DNA of 42,072 nucleotides from Planctomycetota bacterium. Lineage in GTDB: Bacteria; Planctomycetota; Phycisphaerae; SM23-33. Shown piece by piece: positions 16,122 to 24,386 of the stretch; position 1 is the first letter of the stretch, and each line of letters begins with the position of its first letter. The position numbers and the translations under genes were made by a program. The notes beneath the pieces were generated by a model. It was not told where the DNA came from. It saw only the letters and a program-made list of their open reading frames with translations, and did no database searches. The DNA is taken from contig JAKJER010000052.1 of assembly GCA_022705325.1 (NCBI GenBank), positions 1-42,072 of the forward strand, given 5' to 3'.

Positions 16122-16520
16122 ATGAGTGAACGCCCGATGGTGATGGTCGTCGAGGACGACCTGGAGATGAACGAGTTGGAGTGCGAACTCCTGGCGGCCT
16201 ACGGCTTGGGCAGCCTGCCCGCCTACACGGGCACCGAGGCGCTCGACCTGGCCAGCCGCACGCCCGCCGACGCCGTCCTGCTGGACGTGATGCTGCCGGA
16301 GATGGACGGGTTCGAGACGTGCCAGCGGCTCCGCCAGATCTTCCGCAATCTGCCGATCGTGCTGGTGACCGCTCTGGACAGCGACGACTGTCGCCGGCGC
16401 GGTTTCGACGCGGGGGCCAACGCGTACTTCGCCAAGCCCTTCAACCCCGACGAGATCGTGGGCACCCTTCAGCGCCTGCTCAGCGAGAATGGGAACAACG
16501 GCGGCGGCAAGATCGCCTGA
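16122..16520 (+). CDS. Stand-alone response-regulator receiver domain (second)
   Basis: 132 aa from ATG 16122 (MSERPMVMVVEDD); an in-frame ATG at 16089 would add 11 residues but lies about 5 bases from the predicted transcript start. A single REC domain: E11/D12/D13, phospho-acceptor D55 (AVLLDVMLPEMDGFE), T83 (LVTALD) and K105 (YFAKPF). The K-P-F and switch residues are intact, so it should be phosphorylatable. No DNA-binding domain and no kinase nearby. It resembles CheY/DivK-like single-domain regulators, though only distantly the receiver at 14341. Confidence 0.88.
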   Translation: MSERPMVMVVEDDLEMNELECELLAAYGLGSLPAYTGTEALDLASRTPADAVLLDVMLPEMDGFETCQRLRQIFRNLPIVLVTALDSDDCRRRGFDAGANAYFAKPFNPDEIVGTLQRLLSENGNNGGGKIA

Positions 16521-16532
16521 CCGTCCAGTCGG

Positions 16533-17528
16533 TCAACTGAATCGCTCCACCAACTCCAGGCCCAGATCGGCTACCATCCTTCGGTCCTCCTCCGGCGTCG
16601 GTCCGCACGTCGTCAGCAGATTGCCCACGATGCAACTCGTCGCCCCCGCGCGGAACATGTCGCGCTGGGCGGCCCCCAGGTTCACCGCGCGGCCGCCGGC
16701 GACTTTGAGGTCCGTCCGCGGCAGGAGAAAACGGAAGAGGGCGATGATCTTGAGGCACTCGGCCGAGCCCAGGCGCGGCCGGTCGGCCAGGCGGGTGCCG
16801 GCAATCGGGTGAAGGAAGTTGAGCGGGACGATGTGCGGACGCACCTCGTCGCGGAGCGTCAGCGCCAGATCGACGCGGTCCTCCCACCGCTCGCCCAGGC
16901 CGAAGATCCCCCCGCAGCACAGCTCCAGTCCGGCCTTTCGCGCTGCCCGCAGCGTCGCCAGGCGATCGTCATAACCGTGGGTGCTGACGACCCGCGCGTA
17001 GTATCCGCGCGAGGTTTCAAGGTTGTGGTTGTAGCGACGCACGCCAAGCCCGGCCAGGCGGGCGGCGGTCGCGTCATCCAGTTCGCCCAGCGACGCGCAC
17101 GCGGGCGCAAGCCTCTCGCCTGCCAGACGCGCCTGGATGGCAGCCAGTTGCTCCAGGTCCGCTTGCGTCGGACGCCGCCCCGAGTTGACGATGCAGAAGC
17201 AGGCGGCGCGGTTGTCCGCCGACTGCCGGGCCGAACGGACGATCTCGTCCAGGTCCGTTCGCACGGTCCGTTCCGGGATGTGCGTGCGGTGACGCCCGGA
17301 CTGGGCGCACCAGGCACAGTCTTCGCTGCAGCCGCCGGTCTTGCCGGAAACGATGGAACAGAACCGCACGGCCCGGCCGAAGTGGCGGCGGCGGATGGCG
17401 TCGGCCCCGTCGAGGAGTTCCTCCAGCCGGCCCTCGTCCCAGTGGGCCAGCACAAGCCCCTGCTCGCGCGTCAGGGCCTGTCCGTCCAGCACCAGGTCGC
17501 TCAGTTCTTGAATCTTCGTTTTCGACAT
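16533..17528 (-). CDS. bioB: Biotin synthase
   Basis: 331 aa, ATG at 17528 with GGAG about 9 bases upstream. A radical-SAM enzyme inserting sulfur into dethiobiotin, the last step of biotin synthesis. The 4Fe-4S/SAM motif is C67-SED-C71-AW-C74. Other family blocks: RFCSIVSGKTGGCSED, YNHNLETSRGYYARV, CGGIFGLGE, VPLNFLHPIAGT and the ending block VAGGRAVNLG with the Arg that helps hold the 2Fe-2S cluster. Cysteines in ACFCIVNSG, APACASLGE and LELCCGG match the other 2Fe-2S ligands. No other bio genes are in this window. It converges with the receiver gene ending at 16520. Confidence 0.93.
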   Translation of the reverse strand: MSKTKIQELSDLVLDGQALTREQGLVLAHWDEGRLEELLDGADAIRRRHFGRAVRFCSIVSGKTGGCSEDCAWCAQSGRHRTHIPERTVRTDLDEIVRSARQSADNRAACFCIVNSGRRPTQADLEQLAAIQARLAGERLAPACASLGELDDATAARLAGLGVRRYNHNLETSRGYYARVVSTHGYDDRLATLRAARKAGLELCCGGIFGLGERWEDRVDLALTLRDEVRPHIVPLNFLHPIAGTRLADRPRLGSAECLKIIALFRFLLPRTDLKVAGGRAVNLGAAQRDMFRAGATSCIVGNLLTTCGPTPEEDRRMVADLGLELVERFS

Positions 17529-17719
17529 CCGGACAACTCCACCACGAAGAACCCGCCCGCCCGACGGGCACAGAGATCAAAGAGGCCGTCCTGTGACCCT
17601 TCTTCCCCGTGTGCGTTTCGTCTCGCTTGCGAAAGCGGGCATTATCGCCGCGCCGCAAGCCATGTCAACCGACGATGCCCGACGCGAGGCCGTCCGACGA
17701 CGTGCCACGCTTCTGCACG

Positions 17720-18829
17720 TCACCGGGCCAGGTCCTCGTACAAACGCTCATGCCGAGCGACGCAGTCTTCGATGCGGAACAGGTCTTCCACTCGCGCCCG
17801 CCCTGCCTGGCCCATGGCCCGGCGGAGGTCCACCTGGCCGGCCAGGCGGGCGATAGCGCCGGCCAGTGCGGCGGGATCGTCGCACGGAACAAGCAGTCCG
17901 GTCCGCTCCGGCTCGACGACTTCCGTCAGTCCGGCAACGGCGGTCGCGACCACCGGCAACCGGGCCGCCATCGCCTCGGCCGCGGCCAGCCCGAAACCCT
18001 CCCACCGGCTGGGCATCGCAAGGACATCGGCGGCGTTCAGCAGGCCGGGCACGTCGTCCCAGTGGCCCAGCAGGCGCAGGCGTGCGGCGGCGGGCGAGCC
18101 GGCCAGGCGGCGCTCCAGCGCGGCCCGCAGGGGGCCGTCCCCGGCCAACACCGCGCGGCACGGACTGGACCGGGCGAAAAGCAGTTCCATCGCATCCAGC
18201 AACACCTCGGGCGCCTTCTGCGGGTCCAGTCGCCCCACGAAGGCGATCAAGGGTTCATCCTTCCCGACGCCCCACTGCTCGCGCAGCCGTCGTCGGGCGG
18301 TCCGGTCCGGGCGGAAGCGGTCCACGTCGATTCCGTTGTAGATGACCTGGTAGCGGTTGGCGGGCAGGCCGCTGCGACGGCGGTGGTGGTCGGCGACGGC
18401 CTGGCTGACGCAGACAATCCGCCTGCACCAGGGGTCGGCCAGGCGGGCGAACGCGAACTGCCACGGACGAAACCGCTGCTCGGCCACGTGGACGCTGTGC
18501 ACGACCGCGGGCACGCCCGCAGCCGCGGCGGCCAGTCGCCCGGCCAGGTCGGCGTGAAACAGGTGGGTGTGCAGGACGTCGGGCCGCACGCGCCGCAGGA
18601 TCGCGGGCAGGCTCAGCAGGCGAGGCAGGTCCAGCTTGTGACCCATATCCAGGACGTGCAGGCCCACGCCCGCCTCGCGCAGGCGGTCGGCCACCTCGCC
18701 GCCCCGCAACGCGACGACGGACGGCTCGAAGCGTCGGCGGTCCAGGCGGACGGCCAACTCGTACACCAGCCGCTCCGCCCCTGCGGGGCGCAGCTCGGTG
18801 ATCAGGTGGCAGACGCGGATAGGGGCCAT
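17720..18829 (-). CDS. GT4-family glycosyltransferase
   Basis: 369 aa from ATG 18829 (MAPIRVCHLITELRPAGAERLVYELA); the open frame extends upstream but without family sequence. A GT-B fold: the N-terminal glycine-rich start and HTHLFHADLAGRLAA; middle YQVIYNGIDVDRFRPD; donor-binding half FVGRLDPQKAPEVLLDAM, then PSRWEGFGLAAAEAMAARLPVVAT containing the E-x7-E motif, and GLLVPCDDPAALAGAI. It transfers a sugar from a nucleotide donor, probably onto a surface glycan or lipid; the acceptor is unknown. Cytoplasmic face. It is co-directional with bioB (191-base gap) and the membrane protein upstream, not tightly packed. Confidence 0.9.
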   Translation of the reverse strand: MAPIRVCHLITELRPAGAERLVYELAVRLDRRRFEPSVVALRGGEVADRLREAGVGLHVLDMGHKLDLPRLLSLPAILRRVRPDVLHTHLFHADLAGRLAAAAAGVPAVVHSVHVAEQRFRPWQFAFARLADPWCRRIVCVSQAVADHHRRRSGLPANRYQVIYNGIDVDRFRPDRTARRRLREQWGVGKDEPLIAFVGRLDPQKAPEVLLDAMELLFARSSPCRAVLAGDGPLRAALERRLAGSPAAARLRLLGHWDDVPGLLNAADVLAMPSRWEGFGLAAAEAMAARLPVVATAVAGLTEVVEPERTGLLVPCDDPAALAGAIARLAGQVDLRRAMGQAGRARVEDLFRIEDCVARHERLYEDLAR

Positions 18830-18922
18830 GTGCGGTATGGTAGCGGATGCCGCGCCCCGACGCCACTGACGCGGAAGGGATTCTGCGGATGGGTCGCCCT
18901 GCATGACTTCCGCCCTCGCCTG

Positions 18923-18964
18923 GGTCACTGAAGTGACCAGGCCGGGTCGCTTCAGCGATCCCGG
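18923..18964. terminator. Two consecutive hairpins with TGAA/TTCA loops
   Basis: GGTCAC-TGAA-GTGACC (18923-18938) and CCGGGTCGC-TTCA-GCGATCCCGG (18942-18964, one bulged base). A third short one, CCGC-TTCA-GCGG (18975-18986), overlaps the stop of the membrane-protein gene. They lie just beyond that gene on the minus strand and may end or stabilise its transcript. The TGAA/TTCA loops are reverse complements of each other. Confidence 0.5.
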
Positions 18965-18979
18965 TCCAGCAGTTCCGCT

Positions 18980-19627
18980 TCAGCGGTCGGCGGCCGGCGC
19001 GTCCGCCGGCGACGACTCGCTCCCGGACCCCGCGGATCGCCGCCAACTGCCCAGCAGGCAGGTGACGATGAACATCGCGTGGGCCACCGTCTCGAGCGCT
19101 TCCTCCAGGACGCGGTGCATCATCCGCTCGCCCGGGACGAACTTGAACACCCGCCGCGAGACGACTACGGAAATGAAGTACATCACGAATGTGCACGTCA
19201 GCCACGACCAGTGCCGCCGGTCGCCTGTCAGCAGGCCAATCAGCCGCTTGTGCCACGCGATGCCCCAGATGGCCACCAGACCTGCGGCGACGTAGATTCC
19301 CTTCTGAATGTACGGCTCGGCGGCCGTCTTCTCGAAGTGGATCTCCCGGATCGTCATCGCCGTCGCCAGCACCGCCAGGAGGATATACAGCGGGTTGCGC
19401 GTGACGAAGGCGCGAAGAATGTACACGGCGGCGGCAAAGCCGATCAGGAATGGGGCAAAGTCGTCGAGGCTGTTTTGCAGACTCAGCACTCGCGTGTCGC
19501 CCAGGGCGTAGGGGATGCTGACGGCGATGACCGCCGCCGGGGCCAGCAGCAGAGGCCACCAGTTCATGCGACGCAGCTCCGCGGGCAGGTCTTTCCACGT
19601 GGGCGCACAGGCAGCGTTTGGGGTCAT
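18980..19627 (-). CDS. Six-helix integral membrane protein, unknown function
   Basis: 215 aa, ATG at 19627. About six hydrophobic segments, near residues 24-43, 56-75, 79-94, 111-125, 141-156 and 178-195, with short loops; a RRVFKFVPGERMMHRVLEEALE stretch joins the last two. The C-terminal tail is Ser/Pro/Ala-rich (GSGSESSPADAPAADR). I do not recognise a named family or catalytic residues. It lies 86 bases after the symporter gene on the same strand and may share its transcript. Confidence 0.8.
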   Translation of the reverse strand: MTPNAACAPTWKDLPAELRRMNWWPLLLAPAAVIAVSIPYALGDTRVLSLQNSLDDFAPFLIGFAAAVYILRAFVTRNPLYILLAVLATAMTIREIHFEKTAAEPYIQKGIYVAAGLVAIWGIAWHKRLIGLLTGDRRHWSWLTCTFVMYFISVVVSRRVFKFVPGERMMHRVLEEALETVAHAMFIVTCLLGSWRRSAGSGSESSPADAPAADR

Positions 19628-19713
19628 GCGAATAGGCTCCAGTTAATGCCAGGCAGGGAGCATACCCAGGCGGGGCGTGGGTTTCAAGATCGCCGGGCCG
19701 GTTGTGGACGCCG

Positions 19714-21723
19714 TCAGCGGATCTGCATGACCGCCCAGGCGGTGAATATGAGGGCGGCCACGCTGAGCCAGGCCAGGGCGAAACCGGTGACGTCTTCGCG
19801 GTAGCGAGACCAGAAGTCTCGCCACCTGGCGCGGGTAAACCACGAGGGGGCGTCCAGGAGGATCAGCTCCTGCCCGCGCTCGCCGGCCAGGGGTTTGGGC
19901 TGGCCTTCGGGCAAGGCTTCCTCATCGGTGGTGCGGCGCATCTTGTCGAAGAAGGCCTCCACCCTCGCGGCGTCCTCGGGGCGGGTCACCAGGCTGACGA
20001 CGATGAACACGGCGAAGCCGACGAGCATGGCCCAGGCGAACGGCCCGGCCGTCCAGGTGTAGACGAGCTTGAGCGATCCGGTGGCCAGGAAGTCGCCCAC
20101 CCGCCCGGCCGACAGGGCAGCCAGCAGGTCCTGCCAGGCGGCGGAGAGTGAGCTGAAACGGGCGCCCTGCCCGAGCGGATGACAACTCATCAGGTAGTTG
20201 AGGGCGTAGGCGGTCGCGTACGCCATCAGCGTGCCCCAGAAGGCGCCCTGGCGATTGGCCCGCTTCCACAGGATGCCGCCCAGGAACATGATGCCCATGT
20301 AGGCGGCGATCGTCTCGGTGAACATGAAGGCGGCCAGGATGTTGTCCACCGAGAGCGCGAAGAGAATGCCCAGGCCCGTCAGGCCCAGGCCCGACAGCCG
20401 GCCCATAATCAACAACTGGCGGTCGCTGGGCGAGCGATTGATGTACTCGCTGTAGATGTTGCGAGTGAACAGGGCGCCGGCGTTCACCATGAACGTCGAA
20501 CAGGTCGACACGTTGGCGGCCAGCACGCAGGCGACCAGCAGCCCCGTCAGTCCGGGGCAGAGCAGCTCCCGGCTGGCATAGCCGAACGCCTCTTCCGCGT
20601 CGTGCAGGGCCGCCCCCTGGCGGATGACGACGGCCGCCACGATCAGCCCCGTCAGCCCCCACCCGATGGTGCAGAAACGCTTGACCAGCGAGCCGTAGGT
20701 TTGCCCGATCCGACCGGCCCGCTCGTTGTTGCCCGCCGCGTTCATGGTCAGGATGTGCGGCATGGCCGTGATGCCCACCAGGCCGTTGATCGTGAGCATG
20801 AGCAGCGTGAAGGCGTCGATGCCGCTCTTGTCGTTGTAGACCTCGAAGAACCCGGCCGTGCCCTCGGCCCCGCCGGGCACAACCGCCTGGGTGTCTTCGA
20901 GCTTGCGCACCCGCTCGCGCTGGGCGAGCACTTCTTCATCCAGGCCCGCGGAGCCCGCGGCGTCACGGCGGGCCTGCAGCTCCGCCAGGCGGCTGCGCGC
21001 CTGCACGAGTTCCTCCCCGCCGGCGCGCTGATGGACCTCCTGCGCGTATTGACGGACGTTGGCGGGCGAGAGCGTCTGGCGCATGCCGGAGAACCCCCCC
21101 ACCATCGCCAGCCCCAGCGGGATCAGCAGGAACGACAAGATGATGATCAGAAAGCCCTGCACAAAGTCGGTGTAGGCGCAGGCCCGCAGCCCGCCGAAGA
21201 AGCTGAACAGGATAAACGTCAACGACATCAGCAGCACCACCCCGTTGGGGGAGATCACGTCGCCCCCGGTGGCCATGGCGATGACCTTGCCGGCGCCCTT
21301 CAGCATCCCGCCCTGGTTGAAGACGAAGAAGCCGATCGCGAACACCGTGTACAATAGGCCCAGCGACCGCCCGTATCGTTCCTCGATGATCTCCCCGATG
21401 GTGGTCTTCTCGCTGCGCCGATACCACGGGGCCATCAGCCAGTAGAAGGGCGTGATCAGCATGTTCTTCCACTGGTACCAGATGGTGGCGAAGCCCCCGC
21501 GGAAGGTCGCCCCCGTCTGGGCCACCGGGTTCTCGGCGTTGGTGCCCGTGCTGAAGGCCTGCCCGATCATGATCCACCAGCGCAGCTTCCGCTCGCCCAG
21601 GAAGTAATTGCCGCTGGTGCGGATCCGCCCGGCCATCCACAGCCCGAAGGCAACGATGCCCACGAAGTAGCCGGCCAGCACAACGGTGTCCAGAATGGTG
21701 AATTCCGCTTTCGCCAGGACCAT
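19714..21723 (-). CDS. Sodium:solute symporter (SSS family) with coiled-coil insertion
   Basis: 669 aa from ATG 21723, with AGGAAGGA about 6 bases upstream on the minus strand. Around 13 membrane helices; SSS motifs include the N-terminal GLWMAGRIRTSGNYFLGERKL, the unwound-helix region FSTGTNAENPV and the sodium-site helix ACVLAANVSTCSTFMVNAG. These import sugars, uronates, amino acids or similar solutes with Na+. Divergence from uxaE suggests a hexuronate or derived sugar. Odd feature: residues ~213-290 form an extra hydrophilic loop with a heptad-like, Arg/Glu/Leu-rich coiled coil (~236-278, LVQARSRLAELQARRDAA). The C-terminal ~80 residues before the last helix are hydrophilic. Confidence 0.9.
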   Translation of the reverse strand: MVLAKAEFTILDTVVLAGYFVGIVAFGLWMAGRIRTSGNYFLGERKLRWWIMIGQAFSTGTNAENPVAQTGATFRGGFATIWYQWKNMLITPFYWLMAPWYRRSEKTTIGEIIEERYGRSLGLLYTVFAIGFFVFNQGGMLKGAGKVIAMATGGDVISPNGVVLLMSLTFILFSFFGGLRACAYTDFVQGFLIIILSFLLIPLGLAMVGGFSGMRQTLSPANVRQYAQEVHQRAGGEELVQARSRLAELQARRDAAGSAGLDEEVLAQRERVRKLEDTQAVVPGGAEGTAGFFEVYNDKSGIDAFTLLMLTINGLVGITAMPHILTMNAAGNNERAGRIGQTYGSLVKRFCTIGWGLTGLIVAAVVIRQGAALHDAEEAFGYASRELLCPGLTGLLVACVLAANVSTCSTFMVNAGALFTRNIYSEYINRSPSDRQLLIMGRLSGLGLTGLGILFALSVDNILAAFMFTETIAAYMGIMFLGGILWKRANRQGAFWGTLMAYATAYALNYLMSCHPLGQGARFSSLSAAWQDLLAALSAGRVGDFLATGSLKLVYTWTAGPFAWAMLVGFAVFIVVSLVTRPEDAARVEAFFDKMRRTTDEEALPEGQPKPLAGERGQELILLDAPSWFTRARWRDFWSRYREDVTGFALAWLSVAALIFTAWAVMQIR

Positions 21724-21739
21724 GATCGTCCTTCCTGAG

Positions 21740-21802
21740 GCAGCGGCAGGAGTGTAGCCGATGCCCGGATGGGTGTAAACCCATCGGCTGGACAGCCGCT
21801 GC
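21740..21802. promoter_or_regulatory. Nested dyad in the symporter/uxaE divergent region
   Basis: Three concentric or overlapping inverted repeats: GCAGCGGC (21740-21747)/GCCGCTGC (21795-21802); AGCCGATG (21756-21763)/CATCGGCT (21782-21789); GATGGGT-GTAA-ACCCATC (21768-21785). The outer arm begins 17 bases upstream of the symporter start, right beside its ribosome site. It could be a regulator operator controlling both genes or a hairpin in the symporter mRNA leader. Confidence 0.55.
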
Positions 21803-21895
21803 GCCTCGCGCCGAGGTCGGCGGCGCCCGCCCCCGGGTCTGGCTTGCCAAAGCCCGCGGGGCTGTGTACAAGGAGGACTTGCCAAGGAGTGCGGA

Positions 21896-23401
21896 ATGGA
21901 AACGCCATGCGAACTGAAACAGTTGACCGCCCTGGACGTGTACACCAGGAGCCTGGCCGTCGCGGACGCGACCATGTACTTCCTGGGGCGACGCGACGGG
22001 CGCAAGCTGGTAGCCAGCATCGGCCCCTCGCCGCTCGCGTCTGAGCAGACCGCCCGGACGGCGGACGGCAAGGTGGTGCAGGTGGGCCCGGCCGACGCCT
22101 ACAACGCCGCCGTCATCCGCCGCGTGCTGCCGTGGACGGCCCCCAGACTGATCGGCATGACCGTCAGCGCCGGGCTGGGCGACCGCCTGGGCCTGGCCAC
22201 GCCAGGCCACATACGGGCGATTCGCCGACACGGCCCCGGGGTGACGCCCGTGCTGGCCCAGCAGTCCATTCGCGAGATGACCCGCACCGGGCGATCGCCG
22301 CAGGACGTGATGGACGCCGCCACCTGGGGTGTCTTCCAGGAAGGCTTCGCCGAAGGCTTCGGCAGCGACGCCGACCACCTTCAACAGCCCGAGGACGTGG
22401 AGAGGACCGCGACGGCCGGCTTCACCATGTTCACCATCGACCCCGGCCGGCACGTGGACGACCAGGCCGACAGCCTCGACGAGGCACAGTTGGCCGAGCG
22501 CTTTGAGAGCATGGACTTCCCGCTGCTGGAGACCTCCGCGCGCGACCTGGAGAAGGCCTATGTCGGGCGGACCTTCACCGTGGGCAAGCACCTGCGAATC
22601 GACTTCGACGCGATGGTCTTCCTGCGGGCGGCGGTGAAATACGGGCGGGCCGTCGCCCATACGGCGCGGATGTACCGCCACCTGCTGCACGTGGCCCGCC
22701 AGCCGGTGGAGGTGGAGGTCTCCGTGGACGAGACCGAGACGCCCACCACGCCCGCCGAGCATTTCTTCATCGCCACCGAACTGGCCCGCCTGGGCGTGCG
22801 GTGGTTCTCGCTGGCGCCGCGGCTGGTGGGACGTTTCGAGAAGGGCGTCGACTACATCGGCGATCTGGAGGAGTTGTCCCGGAGCTTCGCCCAGCACGTC
22901 GCCGTCATGGAGGCCCTGGGCCCGTACAAGCTGTCGATCCATTCGGGCAGCGACAAGTTCAGCGCGTACCGCACGCTGGCGCAACTGGCCGGGGGGCGGA
23001 TCCATCTCAAGACGGCCGGCACGAGCTACCTGGAGGCCCTGCGGGCGGTCGCGAAGGTCGAGCCGGACCTGTTCGCGGAGATCCTGGACTTCGCCCGCGG
23101 CTGCTACGAGAAGGACAAGGCGACGTATCACGTGTCGGCGGACGTGCGGAAGGTCCCACAGGCCCGCGACGTCGCGGCGGACAGGTTGCCCATGCTGCTG
23201 GAGGACTTTGACGCCCGCCAGGTGCTGCACGTGACGTTCGGGTCGGTGCTGACAGCCGACGCCGGCGAGCGATTCCGCGGGCGGCTCTACGCCGCCCTGG
23301 AGGCCAACGAAGAGGCCTACTACGAGGTGCTTCAGGCGCACCTGGGGCGGCACGTGGCGCCGTTGGCCGCGGCTCCGCCGGCCGGCTCGGAGGCCCCGTG
23401 A
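21896..23401 (+). CDS. uxaE: Tagaturonate epimerase
   Basis: 501 aa, ATG at 21896 with AAGGAG 8 bases upstream. UxaE epimerises D-tagaturonate and D-fructuronate, joining galacturonate to the glucuronate/KDG pathway. Length and pattern match the family: YFLGRRDGRKLVASIGPS, a GFGSDADHLQQPEDV block with candidate metal-binding Asp/His, FTIDPGRHVDDQAD, SVDETETPTTPAEHFFIATELARLGVRWFSLAPR, and YKLSIHSGSDKFSAYRTLAQL followed by HLKTAGTSYLEALR. His and Asp/Glu in these blocks are the likely metal ligands. Cytoplasmic. It is divergent from the SSS transporter, suggesting transport and catabolism of the same uronate. Its stop overlaps the next gene's GTG by four bases. Confidence 0.9.
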   Translation: METPCELKQLTALDVYTRSLAVADATMYFLGRRDGRKLVASIGPSPLASEQTARTADGKVVQVGPADAYNAAVIRRVLPWTAPRLIGMTVSAGLGDRLGLATPGHIRAIRRHGPGVTPVLAQQSIREMTRTGRSPQDVMDAATWGVFQEGFAEGFGSDADHLQQPEDVERTATAGFTMFTIDPGRHVDDQADSLDEAQLAERFESMDFPLLETSARDLEKAYVGRTFTVGKHLRIDFDAMVFLRAAVKYGRAVAHTARMYRHLLHVARQPVEVEVSVDETETPTTPAEHFFIATELARLGVRWFSLAPRLVGRFEKGVDYIGDLEELSRSFAQHVAVMEALGPYKLSIHSGSDKFSAYRTLAQLAGGRIHLKTAGTSYLEALRAVAKVEPDLFAEILDFARGCYEKDKATYHVSADVRKVPQARDVAADRLPMLLEDFDARQVLHVTFGSVLTADAGERFRGRLYAALEANEEAYYEVLQAHLGRHVAPLAAAPPAGSEAP

Positions 23402-24339
23402 CCGCTGGACCCTCTCATCGTCGTCGCACGATCCTCCCCGCCGGGGACCCCTACGGCTCGCCCACGCGTCCCGCGTGCATTCGGCCCCTGCTGCGGATGG
23501 CGGCGATGGCGGCCCTGCTGACGCTGGCCCCGCTGGGGTGCGCTCAGCCCCCGCGGCCGACTTCGACCAGACCCACCCTGCTGCTGGCTGCTTTCGGACG
23601 AGAGGCCCAACTGATCGAGGAGAGGCTGACCGACAGTTGCGAGGAGCAGGTGGCCGGCATCGCCTATCGCACCGGCCGACTCGCGGGACGACGGGTGGTG
23701 CTTGCCAAGACGGGCGTGGGCAAGGTGAACGCGGCCATGACCACGGCCGTCGCGGTGGCCCACTACCGGCCTGCGGAAGTGATCTTCACCGGCATCGCGG
23801 GCTCGCTGCGCGGCGACCTGGCGCCGGGCGACATCGTGGTGGCCAGCGGGGCGGTGCATCATGACTTCGGCAAGCTGCACACGGAGGGCTTCGAGTCGAC
23901 CCAGACCCGCAGCCCCATCGACGGGCTTCGAAACCCCCTTGTGCTGGAGGCCGATCCGCACCTGGTGGCCCTGGCGCTGGAGGCCGCCAAAGCGATCCAG
24001 TTCGACAAGATCGAGACGGAGGCCGGCCCGCGGCAGCCGAAGGTGATTGCAGGCACGATCGCGACGGGCGACACGTTCATCGCCTCGCCCCGGAAACGCG
24101 AGGAGATCCGCCTGCGCCACGACGCGTGCGCGGTGGAGATGGAAGGAGCGGCGGTGGCGCAGGTGTGCCTGCAACTGCGCACGCCGTGGGTCATCATCCG
24201 CAGCATCAGCGACCGCGCCGACGAGCGGGCGGTCACCGACGTGAAGGCCTTCCACCGCACCGCCGCCGCTAACGCGGGTCGGTTGGTGATCGGCATGCTG
24301 GAGACGATGGCGGCCGAGCAGGCCGCGACGCCGAAGTGA
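23398..24339 (+). CDS. Exported MTA/SAH nucleosidase-like lipoprotein (PNP/UDP family)
   Basis: 313 aa if the overlapping GTG at 23398 is used; an inner ATG at 23497 is possible. A hydrophobic stretch (RMAAMAALLTLAPLGC) with Cys48 looks like a lipoprotein signal, so the enzyme would sit outside the cytoplasmic membrane. The body is a phosphorylase/nucleosidase fold: LLLAAFGREAQLIEERL, GVGKVNAAMTTAV, VIFTGIAGSLRGDLAPGDIVVAS, GTIATGDTFIAS, CAVEMEGAAVAQVC and IIRSISDRAD with the catalytic Asp. Cytoplasmic relatives cleave adenine from 5'-methylthioadenosine or S-adenosylhomocysteine. An exported copy suggests nucleoside scavenging. Translational coupling to uxaE is likely from the 4-base overlap. 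Confidence 0.85.
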   Translation: MTAGPSHRRRTILPAGDPYGSPTRPACIRPLLRMAAMAALLTLAPLGCAQPPRPTSTRPTLLLAAFGREAQLIEERLTDSCEEQVAGIAYRTGRLAGRRVVLAKTGVGKVNAAMTTAVAVAHYRPAEVIFTGIAGSLRGDLAPGDIVVASGAVHHDFGKLHTEGFESTQTRSPIDGLRNPLVLEADPHLVALALEAAKAIQFDKIETEAGPRQPKVIAGTIATGDTFIASPRKREEIRLRHDACAVEMEGAAVAQVCLQLRTPWVIIRSISDRADERAVTDVKAFHRTAAANAGRLVIGMLETMAAEQAATPK

Positions 24340-24386
24340 CTGCGGGTGCACGGCTGCCGCGGGGCAGGCGGCGGTTCCGGCGCCGG

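Noticed and set aside
17529..17719. Riboswitch or BirA operator upstream of bioB
   Set aside because: Only short GC hairpins were seen (for example CGCTT-GCGA-AAGCG at 17624-17637); no dyad resembling a biotin operator or known riboswitch.
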